Shown: in pieces, positions 10,641 through 21,660 of the stretch
Layout of the letters: the number at the start of each line of letters is the position of its first letter
Numbering within the stretch: the first letter of the stretch is position 1
Assembly: GCA_028456385.1 (NCBI GenBank)
Contig: JALNQF010000059.1
Span: 1-64,000, forward strand
Source of the DNA: Ophiosphaerella korrae
Taxonomy: Eukaryota; Ascomycota; Dothideomycetes; Pleosporales; Phaeosphaeriaceae
Direction: 5' to 3'
DNA: 64,000 nt
Notes under the pieces: model-generated
What the model was told of the DNA's origin: nothing
Databases searched by the model: none
The model's input: only the letters and a program-made list of their open reading frames with translations
Position numbers and translations under genes: made by a program

Positions 10641-12021
10641 TTTAGGTCTATTACTAAGTCCTATAGCTAATATTCTAGAAGATAGTCTTTAGGCTCTATA
10701 AGTTGTTTCTCCTATTTCTTATATTCTTTAGGGAATTCTCTTTTATAAGTATTTATATTAGCTTTTAGCTTTTCTATTTTACTATAGCTAATTCTTTCTA
10801 TTCTCTAATTAATATATACGTTAGCTATCTATAACTATAGTATTCCTAATATAATTTCTTACTTATTATTAATTATTATTATATCTATAACTATATTTTT
10901 AATTATTATCTCTTCTAGTTTAAGTGTAGAGAGAATTGTTTTAAACCTAATAGGTTCCTAGAATAGTTTTCCTTTAATTATACTTAGTTATTAAGGGTAT
11001 TTCTTTATTATATACCTTATTCTTTGTATTTCTATAAACTTTTTTAATATAAAGTTTCTTGTAGCTCTACTATTAATTATTAATTATACGTTCTTTCCTT
11101 ACTATATACCTATTTTTATAATATATAGGCCTCTTATACTTTTTAGCTATTTTTACTTTAGTAATTTTATAAATTATCTATTTTTCTAAGGCTATAGCCT
11201 TACTTAAAGTTTCTATTCTTTATATTTTAGATACTTATTGTTTATATATTTATACTATAGTCCTCCTAGGATATATTTTTTAGATAGTTTAGGTCCTAGC
11301 CTTACTACTATATATCTATCTTTAAGTATTATTTTCTATCTAGCGATATCCTTTCTTAGGATTACTTTTATATAATTGTAGTTTTTTTAGCGTACTAGCT
11401 ATATATTATTTCTTGTTTTAGGATTTTTGTATATAATATAGTTTTACTCTAGGTGTAATAGCTATAATATCTTAAAGTATACTAGGTACTTTAGATCTAT
11501 TCTTTTATCGTCCTCTTCTTAGTATTTATCTTTACTAGGTATCTTCTATATTAGGATATAGTATACTACTAGTACTTATAGTATATAGGCTTTATTAATC
11601 TATTATATTCTTTTTATAAAGTACCACTATTCTCTTTATATAAGTATTTTTCTTACTATAACTATCTATTACTCTATTTACTATTAGAATAATATAAACT
11701 TTATATTCTTAGGATTACGTATCTTCTAGTCTTTATACGCTTCCTCTATACTTATAACTAGTAAGTATTTCTAAATAAATTTCTATTCTTTATTTTATTC
11801 CTCTATATTTATTATTATATAGCTATTATAGCTATATACTAATTAGGTATACTTTATACCTCTTATATTACTTTCTCTTTTATTACTTTATAGTTCTTTA
11901 GAGGTAACTATAGTAGTTTTTTTATCTTCTACTAGTTCTTTAGTAAGGATTAATAGGGTCTAGGGCTTCTCTCTTTCTAAATCTTCTATTAGTAAGTCTA
12001 TTATTCGTCTTATTTTATTAA
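10641..12021 (-). pseudogene. pro: A2 protease and truncated linker
   Basis: The protease active site (N-S-R-A for D-S-G-A) lies at about 11061-11090. Further right is the acidic linker. Similarity to A1 decays over the last about 30 bp before the D1 LTR at 12022, so the break point is uncertain by a few tens of bases. Confidence 0.7.
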
Positions 12022-12299
12022 TATAACAAGAGTTTATTAAATACTTAAAACTTTTATAAACTCTAGTATAAGTTAAGAGTAGAGCTAATATACTAAAGAT
12101 TATAATATTATATAGTTATAATCTAAAGTAGAGCTAGTACGCTATATAAGTGTATAAAAGGCTTAATACTTATAAAAAGAGTAAAGTAAGTATTATTCTC
12201 TCTTAGATACTAGTAGTACTATTAAATACTATCTATTATCCCTTTACTATCTCCTATAGCCTATAGTAAGTACTATTATCTTCTAGCTACTTCTTAATA
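12022..12299 (+). repeat. D1 5' LTR (278 bp)
   Basis: Starts TATAACAAGAG and ends CTTCTTAATA, consistent with RIP-changed TG...CA. Aligns end to end with 57281-57558 at the same length. Part of the left edge lies in degraded A2 sequence, so the first few bases are less certain. Confidence 0.88.
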
Positions 12300-13394
12300 T
12301 AATAATACTTCTTTACTAATAGTCTAGAGATAATAATAATACGCTCTTTATAATAAGCTATAATAATAGAAGAAAATATATAGTTAATAGTTAAACAAGA
12401 CCTTATATAGAGCGTAAGTAGCGCGTAGCTAGGTTATATACTAAGTACGCTAGTAATAATTAAAGAATATATTTATAAAGTAACTACTAGATATAATAAA
12501 TTAGTTTAACTACGTATACTCTACGCCTTAAAAAACAAGATTATATATCTAGAATAAGAATAAACTACTCTTTATACTATAACCTCTAAGAATAACTTTA
12601 AAGTTACTATTATTACTTCTTAAAAGTATAACGTAGACTTCTTAGTTAATAATACGCGCGTAAAGCGTATACTTTACTCTAAAGAGCCTATAGTATATAA
12701 AGGTAAATCTCTAAAAAAATACTAAGAGTACTATTACTTATATAAAATAGTATTTTACTTTATACTCTAAGACTTTAAAGTAAAAAAAGATAAAGTCCTT
12801 TAAGCTATATAATACCTTAAGAGAGACCTATATAAATAATAGTATACGTATATTAAGCGTAATCTAAATATAAATAAACCTCTTACCTAAGAGTACTTTA
12901 AAAAGTATTTACTAAACCTACTCTCTAACCTTATTAACTATAGCCTAAAGGTAGTAATAGCGTATACTATAGCTACTTAACGTAAAGAATAAAGTATAAG
13001 ATCTTTTACTAGATATCTAGATATTTTTAAAGACTAGCTTTCTTAGTATATAAAAGAATAAAAGATTTAGTACTTCTTTTTAAAACTATAGCCTAAACTA
13101 TAAAGAGTAATTACTAACTATTATTAGGTCCTAGTAATAAGAAAAGACTTTATTACTTTAGGCTTAATACTTAAGTATAACTTATATAATATAATAAAAT
13201 TACAAGAGCTTTATATAAATAGTATAGGTAAAGAAAACTTAAAAAAGGCTTAAATAAAAAGAGATATAAAGAACTTCTAAAATAAGTTAGTAGATAAGTC
13301 TACTATTAAATACTTTAAGTACTATAGTAGTAACCCTAACTATATTCTAGTCTATATAAACTAAATAGGAAAAGGCCTAGCCTTATTATTAGCT
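12300..13394 (+). pseudogene. gag: D1 leader and gag
   Basis: The leader holds AGCGTAAGTAGCGCGTAG at 12411-12428, identical to A1 1156-1173. gag follows. A capsid segment at about 12672-12770 reads Y-K-G-K-S-L-K then E-Y, with an F-Y segment, and K-V-L...Y-L...D-L-Y-K lies at 12792-12842, the pattern of fungal gypsy capsids. A possible zinc knuckle with Tyr for Cys is near 13310-13350. Stops are TAA/TAG at Gln/Trp sites. Broken at 13394 by B1 and continues at 20213. Confidence 0.7.
13390..13394. repeat. Target site duplication of B1 (TAGCT)
   Basis: TAGCT is repeated exactly at 20213-20217, framing B1 and proving its insertion into D1. Confidence 0.95.
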
Positions 13395-13836
13395 TGTTAA
13401 GTCCTTAGAACTAGTAAAGGTAACGAGGGCAAGTAAGCTTCTATAAGACGGGCGAGGTTAATAAATAAGTTAGTTACTTAACTTAATTAATAGTTAGCTC
13501 TTATTAGAGTATTACGAGGTATATAAGTATTAATAGGTAGATAAGAATCTAATTAAAGTATTAGTTGTAATACTCTATTAGGATAAGAAGTAAAGAAGAG
13601 ATTAAATACAATAGTCTATAAAGGTCTATCGACGTTCCTATATACTTGCTATCTAGCGTTTATTCCTAAGCGCTTACTCTAGAGCGTTTGCTCTAGAGCG
13701 CTTATTCTAAAGCGTTTACTCTAGAGCGTTTGCTCTAGAGCGTTTACTACTAAATAGTTACGTATTCTACTACGCTATATTACCTAGCCTAATTGCGTAC
13801 AATATAATAGCTTACTTACTACTTAGTATTATAATA
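13395..13836 (-). repeat. B1 3' LTR (442 bp)
   Basis: On the plus strand it begins TGTTAAGTCC and ends TTATAATA. Same length as 19771-20212. Directly right, the plus strand reads CTATCTCCTTTTCTTACG, the complement of the polypurine tract. Confidence 0.95.
13670..13749. repeat. 14-bp tandem array in B LTR
   Basis: Five units of GCGTTTACTCTAGA type plus a partial sixth, with CTCTAGAG palindromes at the junctions. The same array is in the other B LTRs at 20046-20125, 32187-32266 and 38563-38642. CpG-containing and lacking CpA in the basic unit, so fairly resistant to RIP. Confidence 0.9.
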
Positions 13837-13959
13837 CTATCTCCTTTTCTTACGCTAGGTCTATCCTTAGGCCTAGGCTTCTATTAGCTAGGTCTAGCTT
13901 ATAAGTAGTTTACCCTACCTTCTAGTTAAAAACTATCTTACTATAATATTACCTCCCTT

Positions 13960-14440
13960 ATAGTCTTATAGACTTTATCTCTTATTAGAAATCTTTGCTA
14001 TAAACTATATTTCTAAAACACCTTATCTATATTACTCTCTTTTAGGTATTCTTTATTTTATTATACTAGATTCTACTCTAAAGTATACTAAGTGTACTTG
14101 TATAAGGTGTCCTTACGTTAGTATAACCTAGGAGTCTCTTAATTAAACTTGTAAAGAGTTCTATAAAAAGGTTAATAATAATAAAAAACTTCTTACTATT
14201 ATTATTACCTATTTACTACGTAATAAGAAAATATTAAAATCTACTAAAGAGCGTGCTTACTATAAGGCCTTATACTTAGCGTTAGAGTTAGAGTAGGAAG
14301 GTAATAAGGTCTTAGCGTAAGTTCTTAACTATTCTACTACTACTATTAATATTACCTCTTCTCTTACTATCTAGTCTACTATTAGCTTATTAGATAAGTT
14401 TATTATAACTAAAGGCGCTTTATAGGCTCTATATAGTTAG
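13960..14440 (+). pseudogene. Antisense Cys-cluster ORF of B1
   Basis: Antisense to gag-pol, between chromodomain and 3' LTR. The plus frame has K-C-T-C-I-R-C at about 14091-14111 and T-C-K-E-F about 20 residues later, then a Lys/Arg/Leu-rich segment (L-L-R-N-K-K-I-L-K) and E-R-A-Y-Y-K-A-L, then a Thr/Ser-rich end. Interruptions are TAA/TAG only. In layout it matches the antisense frames of A and D: cysteine cluster, then basic helical region. Function unknown; possibly a small zinc-binding protein. The identical frame occurs in B2. Confidence 0.55.
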
Positions 14441-14449
14441 GTTTATTAT

Positions 14450-15860
14450 AAAACTTTCTTCTACTAATATATCTATTATATCCTAGCTATAGCTTTGTAT
14501 ATCTTATATATCCTAGTATATTATACTTACTTCTTACTTTCTTAAGTATCTACTAATAATTCTATAGATTAGCTTTAGGTTCCTATATATTTTTACTTAC
14601 TAAGTAGCCTTTCTATTTTACTAGCTACTCTTAGAGAAACTATATACTTTAGAAGGCGTTGCGTCCTATTTCTTAATATCTTTATAGGTCTTTAACTTTA
14701 AACTTGTTGTCCTTCTCTTTCTAATATTAGAATTGTCGCTATACTAGTGTTTTTAACTTAGCTAGTTCTAGTAGGCTTATATAGAACTTAGGGTATACCT
14801 TAGTATCTTTAGGTAGTTCTAGTGTTTTTGTTACTAGCCTATTATCTTCTTTAACTAAAAATAGTCTAACCTTAACGTAGTCTAGTCTTTTGCTAAGTTG
14901 CTTTGTTCGTAGATTTCTAGTGTAAAGATACGCTTTATCCTCTTCTTTTAGCTAAGGTACTATTTTTCGTTTTTAATTAATATATAAAATACTTTATTTC
15001 TAAGCTTCTTCTAGTTTTTTCTTTATCTTATTATAGAGTTCTCGTATATCTTCTATTCTAACTAATACTACCTCTATCTTAGGTCCTAGTAGTGTTCTCT
15101 TAAATAAATTAGGGTATATCCTATAGTTTATAAAATATAGTGTTTTACCTATTACTTCTAAGTACTTATTATTGTACGCTAACTATACTATAGGTAATAG
15201 TAATACCTAATTGTTCTACTTCTAGTTACTGTAAATCCTTAGGTATATCTTTAATATCCTATTAGTCTATTCTATCTATCTATCTATCTATAAATAATAG
15301 GCTATTAATAGCTTTCTTTTTGTCCTTATTACTACAAGTAGCGTTATCTAGTAATTAGATATAAAAAGCTTATCTCTATCGCTAATAATACTCTTTAGTA
15401 TCTTATATCTTTATATTAGTACGTCTAGTAGTACGTGTCCTAGCTAATCTACTATATAGTTGCTTTAGAATTTCTCTATCTTAGCGTATTTTGTAAATTA
15501 GTCTACGATTACTATTATTATATTATATCCTATTCCTATTACTAGGTCCTTTAATATTAGTAGTCCTATAATAAAGTCTATTGTAACGTCTATCTATAGT
15601 TCTTCTAGTATCTTAATTACTTGTATTTCTCTATAAGGTATATATATCTTATACTTATTCTTCTAGTAATTTACGCATTCCTTAATAAACTACGTTACTT
15701 TCTCTTTTATCTTACTAAATCTATAGTTCTTCTAGATTAGTTCTATAGTTCGTGCGATCTCTAGGTACTTATATACTAGGTTGTTATAGTATTATTATAT
15801 AATTACTTCCTATAATTCTTCTAGAACCTTGTTTATAATCTTAACTAAGTTATTAATCTC
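14450..15860 (-). pseudogene. pol: B1 integrase and chromodomain
   Basis: The chromodomain at about 14520-14680 on the minus strand reads L-V-K-*-K-G-Y-L-V-S, then *-E-P-K-A-N-L, i.e. the W-K-G-Y and W-E-P core with both Trp as TAG. The integrase core is further right: first Asp in V-T-I-D-F-I near 15570-15590, and the H-P-Q-T-D-G-Q segment near 15260-15300, where RIP creates a short TCTA microsatellite. DDE strand-transfer enzyme, inactive. Confidence 0.8.
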
Positions 15861-15899
15861 TTGCTCCTCTACTAGTTGTGTATTTAGTACTAGGTATCT

Positions 15900-17250
15900 T
15901 TATCTATTGTTCTAGAGTATAGCTTCTTCTACTACTTATCTCTTTTTTACGATATTATATCTTTAGCTAAGCGTATCTACTTAGCTGTTTTCCTTACCTA
16001 GTATATACTAAATCTTAAATTTATACTATCTTAGCTGTTTTAACTATTATATCTATCTATCCTTTAACTTCTTACTTGTTAGGAAGTATATTAGGTTCTT
16101 GTAATCTATCTTAATAATTACTTCTATTGTACTTTTAGCGTATACTCTTTAATATTTAAGCGTATTAACTATCGCAAGTAGCTCCTTGTTATATATATTA
16201 TATCTTTCCTCTTACTCTATAAACTTCTCTAAATAGTATATAATTAGATACTATTTCCCTTTATACTCTTGTAGTGCTATTACTCTATAAGCTAGATTAG
16301 ATATATCTATCTTAATTACTAAGGTCTTGTTACTATAAAATTACTTTAAAACTAGTAGTATAATATAAGCTTACTTAAGTTCTTTATAAGCTTATTTCTA
16401 CTCTACTCTTTATTCTTATATTATATCTTTTCTTATAAGCTTTGTAAGTAGTAGTACCTTCTTTAAAAATCTCTCTACAAAGTATTAGTTAAAGTTAATA
16501 AATCCTAGGAATAATTATACGTCTTTAACTATCTTAGGTTCCTTTTATTCTTTTACTACTTTAATCTTTTCTTAGCTTATCTTAACTTTGTTAATACTTA
16601 TTATATATCTTAGAAACTCTACTTCTATCTTATACTATTTGTACTTTTCTAGCTTTAGTTATAGGTTATATTAGTTTAAGTACTATAGTACTATTATTAC
16701 TTACTTTACGTGCTCGCCTTCTTCTTTAGAATATATTAGTATATTGTCTAGGTAAACTATAATAAACTTATCTAAGTATTCTTATAATATATTATTAATT
16801 AGTCTTTAGAATATTACTAGTGTATTTATTAGTCTAAAGAGTATTACTATATATTTATAATGTTTATAGCGTGTTTAGAACGCTATCTTCTACTCTTTAC
16901 TTACCTTAATTTGTATTAGGTAGTATCTATCTTTTAGGTTTAGCTTTATAAAAATCTTTACTCTACTTAGCTTATCTTAGAGTTTATCTATATTTAGTAG
17001 TAAGTATTAGTCTTTTACTATAATATTATTTAGCTTTTAGTAGTCTACGTATATCTTTAGTAGTCTCTTCTTCTTTAGTACAAAGAGAATTAGGAATCCT
17101 ACTAATAATAAGGATTCTTGTATATATCCTTTCTTTAGGTCTTAGTTTAGTCTTTCTTAGAGTATTACTAATTTACTCTCTATTAATTAGTAAATAGGCC
17201 TAAAAGGTAGCTCTTTTCTTTCCTATAACTTAATCGTGTAGTCCTAAGGT
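15900..17250 (-). pseudogene. pol: B1 RT and RNase H
   Basis: RNase H at about 15980-16360, RT at about 16400-17180. The palm motif reads Y-L-D-N (for YLDD) near 16745-16760. A segment P-I/L-F-V-x-K-K-x-x-x-L-x-x-x-V-D-Y, typical of gypsy RT fingers, lies near 17030-17110. RIP stops throughout. Confidence 0.85.
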
Positions 17251-18100
17251 TAGTGCTTAGGTAATACTAGTATATCTGTCTCTTCCGCAAACAAGTAGCT
17301 AAACTTCTTGTATTATTCTAGGATCTTAGGAGTTACGCGTTACTCTTCTACTCCTACTTCTTAGCCTAGTACCCTACTAGTACTTATAGAGTTGCTTATT
17401 TTCTCTTAATAAGTTACTATTAAAGCTACTATCTTATATAGTGCCTTCTTATCTACTATTAAACACTACTAATACGTAGGCTTAGATCTACGTACGTCTT
17501 TATAGTTATTAAACAAGAAGTTCTAGTTTTTCTAATTAACTCTAGGATTAAACTCTCGTAGCTATAGGAGTCCTAGTATAATATCTTTATTAGCTAAAAC
17601 TAATACGTCTAAAGTAATCCTTATACTATATCTTTAAATAATAATCTCTGTAGTTACTTTATTACTAACTATTAGGTTTCTTAGTATTAGTTATCTATTC
17701 GCGATATAGATTAGATATAGTGTCTTCTTTACTTATAGTTTAAGTCCTACTTATTCTACTACTTTAAGTATAATTAGGTTTATAAATAACCTTAAATCTA
17801 CTAATACCTTTATTCTTTCTCCTCCTATCTTTACTAGGAGTTTAATAAGTCTTTTAGTATTAATAGCGTTATAGCTTCTAGATATATATTTAGCGTTAGC
17901 TATTTACTTAAAAAAGACTTAATCTTATAATCTTTATTTATCTTTTACTAGAATCCTTGTAGTATCTTAATCTCCTTATAGCGTTTATACTTTTCTAGCG
18001 TATAGGTTTACTAAAATAGGTTAATATATTAGTTGTTTATAAGTATCTTGCTTGTATTTGTATCTTCTTTAGTTATACCTAGAAAGTACTTAGCTTCCTA
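17251..18100 (-). pseudogene. pro: B1 aspartic protease region
   Basis: The active site is seen as V-D-L-R near 17775-17800, followed by F-I-N-L-I. This is D-S-G changed by TCA to TTA and GGG to AGG. Retropepsin of the Gag-Pol polyprotein; inactive. The same site lies in B2 near 36292. Confidence 0.65.
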
Positions 18101-19760
18101 CTTATCCTATAAGTGTTATTTATATTTATTATTTATATACTCTTCCTAGTTCTATTTATATCTAGATCTCCTATAAGGGAAATATCTAGATCCTATCTTG
18201 TTAGAATAGTAGGTAAGGTAGTTGTTATAGTAATATCCTATCTATAATAGTAGTAGATAGTTTAGGTTACGTAAGTATAGCTAGTATTATAGTTCTTGTA
18301 TTAATACTAGATCTATAATAATTAGCGCCTAATTATTATTTACGTATAATAGTTTATATTATTAGGTCTACTTTACTTTATATATCTAGCGTTCTTTATC
18401 TTACTATTCTTTTACTAAGTAGTAGCTATCTACTAGTCTCTAGATTTTTTTTGTAAATCTATCTTATACTTTAGTATTCTCTTACCTTAGCTCTAGTATT
18501 CTAGGTACTATTTTATATTTAGAAGTCTTAAGCTCTTAGTTTTCTTTTTTATTCTCGTCCTAGGCTATATATACCTACCTTCCTAGATATAGCGTTATCT
18601 TGTGCCTATACCCTACCTTTCTCTAGTATAGCTAAAGGTATTCTAAAGTATCTATCTTAGCGTACTTCTACTTTAGCTAATACTTCTTTACGTAGCTTTG
18701 CTCTCCTAGTAGTATATTTATAGCTTCTACTTTATTATCTATTATAAAGTTACTTAGCTTTATAGTAATCCTATAGTAGTTATATCTCTTACTTATATCC
18801 TACTACTAGAAGTTTATAGTCTTGTAATCTCTCTTCTCTTAGCTTCCTCTAGAGATTACTTCTTATTCTTCTTCTCTATCTTCGTCTTACCTCTTAAGTA
18901 TATTAATTTATTATATAATCTTATTCTTTACTTAGTAATTCTTTGCTAAGTGCCTTATTTTGCTATACTTGTAGTATTTTTAGCTTTCTACTCCTTTAAG
19001 GTTCTTACAGTAATAGTATTTTTTTTTTCTTAAGTTTACGTTATTAATATATATCTTGTCTAGCCTAAAGTATCTATAGCTACCCTAAACTTACTTATTC
19101 TTATATTAGTGCTTGTACTTAGGTTTATACTTCTTATTGTCTATACGTAGTACTCTACTATTCTTAGCTTCTACTATATATTTGTACATATAGTTATTAA
19201 CTTAGATTACTTCCTCTATTAGGTCTTCTAATATCTTAATTATAGCTCTACTATATATTAGCTCGCCTTAAACGTTACTCTTAAGTCTCTATTAAAATAT
19301 CCTTATTAATAACTTATTATTTTATTCTATTTATATTACGTAGCTTTAGAATTTATTAGTATAGTCTACTACTACCTTATATTGTTATAGCTACTATATT
19401 ACGCGCTCTACTACTACTATCTTATTTGCTAGTAGAAAGGCTTATTATACTTTATCTTTAAACTTAATCTATTCTTTAAATATCTTATTGTAGTTATTAT
19501 TATTGTTATTAAAGTACTTCTTAAAGTATAGCGTAACCTATTTCTCTACCTTACCCCTTATATAAGATAATATAAGTATAGCTCTATCTTTATCTTAAAC
19601 TTAGTCTACCTTAAAGAAGAGATCGAGTTGTAGGATCTATAGCTTAAGCTTATTCTATTTTCTATAGTAGAGGTCTAGCTTAGCAACTTTAGAAGTAGTA
19701 GTATAGGTTGCTCCTATACGCTAGTTGTCTATATTTATTAACGTATTACTTATCTTAAAA
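18101..19760 (-). pseudogene. gag: B1 gag with zinc knuckle
   Basis: Minus-strand frame next to the 5' LTR. One CCHC knuckle at about 18955-19000 reads Y-Y-K-Y-S-K-I-R-H-L-A-K-N: the first two Cys are Tyr and the His is kept. The capsid region lies to the right, up to about 19740. No start codon can be assigned after RIP. Confidence 0.7.
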
Positions 19761-19770
19761 GTATTTAATA

Positions 19771-20212
19771 TATTAAGTCCTTAGAACTAGTAAAAGTAAT
19801 AAGGGCAAGTAAGCTTCTATAAGATAAGTAAGGTTAATAAATAAGTTAGTTACTTAACTTAATTAATAGTTAGCTCTTATTAGAGTATTACGAGGTATAT
19901 AAGTATTAATAGGTAGATAAGAATCTAATTAAAGTATTAGTCGTAATACTCTATTAGGATAAGAAGTAAAGAAGAGATTAAACACAATAGTCTATAAAGG
20001 TCTATTAACGTTCCTATATACTTACTATCTAGCGTTTATTCCTAAGCGCTTACTCTAGAGTATTTACTCTAGAGCGCTTATTCTAGAGCGTTTACTCTAG
20101 AGCGTTCGCTCTAGAGCGTTTACTACTAAATAGTTACGTATTCTACTACGCTGTATTACCTAGCCTAATTGCGTGCAATACAACAGCTTACCTACTACTT
20201 AGTATCGTAATA
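19771..20212 (-). repeat. B1 5' LTR (442 bp)
   Basis: Plus strand begins TATTAAGTCC and ends TCGTAATA. Contains the 14-bp array at 20046-20125. Followed by TAGCT at 20213-20217. Confidence 0.95.
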
Positions 20213-21376
20213 TAGCTCTAGGATAGTAAAGTATAGAGTAATTAATATCTTACTAGGTATATAGTGTATATATAGCGTAGCTTTAGGCTTAAAGCTAAAA
20301 ATAAAGCTTTAGGTTATTCTAGACCCTTAAGTAGATATTAGTCTTATTAGTTAGTAGACTATAGTAGAAATAGGACTAAAACTAATCTAAGACGCTAAGC
20401 TCTTTAGACTAAGCTAGATAAGAGTATAAAGGTAGAATACCTATACTACTTATAAGCTTTAAGTACGCTTTACTAATAATAATAAAGTAATATATAAGTC
20501 TAAGATTATAGTATATAGAGTAGATAAAGAGGAAGTAGTACTCTTTCTTAGAAATTCTTTTCTTAAATAAGAAAGGATATAACTTAACTATAGATTATAA
20601 ATATAGTATTAAGGATATACTTCTATTACTTAAGTATAGTTATATATAACTAAAGAATTTATAAAAGACCTAAGAGAAACGTAAGTAAAACTATACTTAC
20701 TAGGAGTATATAAGACTAATATAATTAACTTAGAATATAATATATATATCTATACTATACCTATAGTATAAGAGTTACGTATTCTAGACGCTTTATTAGA
20801 ATACTATAATATATTTAATAATATTACTATATAGATACTACTTTACCTAAAGAACTTTAATTACGTAATCTTATTAATAAAAAGAAAAGAACTTCCTTAT
20901 AAGCTACTTTATAATCTCTTTATATATAAGCTTAAAGTACTCTATATATATAAAGGATATACTCTATAAAAGCTAGATACGTTATAGTAATAGTTTAGTA
21001 AGAGTACTTATTTTTTTATTCTAAAGAAGAATAGAGCTCTATACCTCTATATTAACTACTATAGCCTAAACTTAGTTATAGTAAAAGATTAGTACTTACT
21101 CTTACTAATTAGAAAGATACTAGACTACTTATTAGGTGTATAATACTATACTACCTTAGATCTTAAAGATACCTACTATAAGATTAGAATTAAATTAGGA
21201 GATAAGTAAAAAACTACTTTCTATACTTACTATAAATATTTTAAATACTTAGTAATACTTTTTAAGCTAACTAATACTTCTACTAGCTTTTAAGTATATA
21301 TTAACAAGGTACTTAGTAGACTCCTAGATTATATCTATATAGTATACCTTAATAATATACTTATATATACTTATAG
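20213..21376 (+). pseudogene. pol: D1 pol: linker/protease and RT (first part)
   Basis: Continuation of D1 after B1. RT is recognisable from about 20870: a D-Y/N-Y...L-N-L-V type segment near 21050-21090, L-D-L-K-D-T-Y-Y-K-I near 21157-21186, and the palm motif as Y-L-N-N-I-L at 21344-21361 (YLDD with both Asp changed to Asn). No clear protease D-S-G motif is seen in 20213-20800; it may be mutated beyond recognition. Interrupted by C1 and resumes at 39193. Confidence 0.8.
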
Positions 21377-21641
21377 TATTATAGAGTTAGATACTTAATA
21401 TAGATTTAGGACCTAAGAGCTTATTAGTCTTAGAGATCTTAAACTTTATTAGCTAAACTAACTCTAAATATTATTTGCCCTCCTATAAGTTATATCCTAT
21501 AACCTAAGGGCCTATTAGCTACTCTCTCTTACTTCTCTTCTTTAATAGTTTACCTCCTTATAAGCCTTTAGTACTTATATTTCCTTAGTAACTACTTACC
21601 TCTTTTTTACTATTCTTTTCTTTATAATACTTTACTATATA
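21377..21641 (-). repeat. C1 3' LTR (about 250-265 bp)
   Basis: Direct copy of 38927-39192. Secure similarity covers 21396-21641; the left 20 bp are ambiguous. The right edge is set by CCTCTCTCC at 21642, the complement of a polypurine tract. Confidence 0.8.
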
Positions 21642-21660
21642 CCTCTCTCCTTATATAAAG
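21642..21660 (-). other. C1 polypurine tract
   Basis: Minus strand reads GGAGAGAGG directly before the LTR, the expected second-strand primer. Confidence 0.7.

Larger units (their letters stand above)
7712..12021 (-). mobile_element. A2 retrotransposon, main fragment
   Basis: Minus-strand family A copy continuing from position 683. It runs from antisense ORF and chromodomain back through integrase, RNase H, RT and protease, and stops at 12021 in the gag-protease linker (equivalent to about position 2457 of A1), where the D1 LTR begins. gag and the 5' LTR are absent from this side. Confidence 0.9.
13395..20212 (-). mobile_element. B1: complete Ty3/gypsy chromodomain retrotransposon
   Basis: A 6818-bp element with 442-bp LTRs and an exact 5-bp duplication. 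gag-pol is on the minus strand (gag right, integrase left). Exactly the same length and orientation as B2. Somewhat less AT-rich than its surroundings, with more CpG-containing islands. Fully RIP-degraded. Confidence 0.95.

Noticed and set aside
15260..15305. TCTA microsatellite in B1 (also in B2 near 33785-33820)
   Set aside because: It falls on the codons of the integrase T-D-G-Q-type segment and arises from RIP of that coding sequence, not from slippage.
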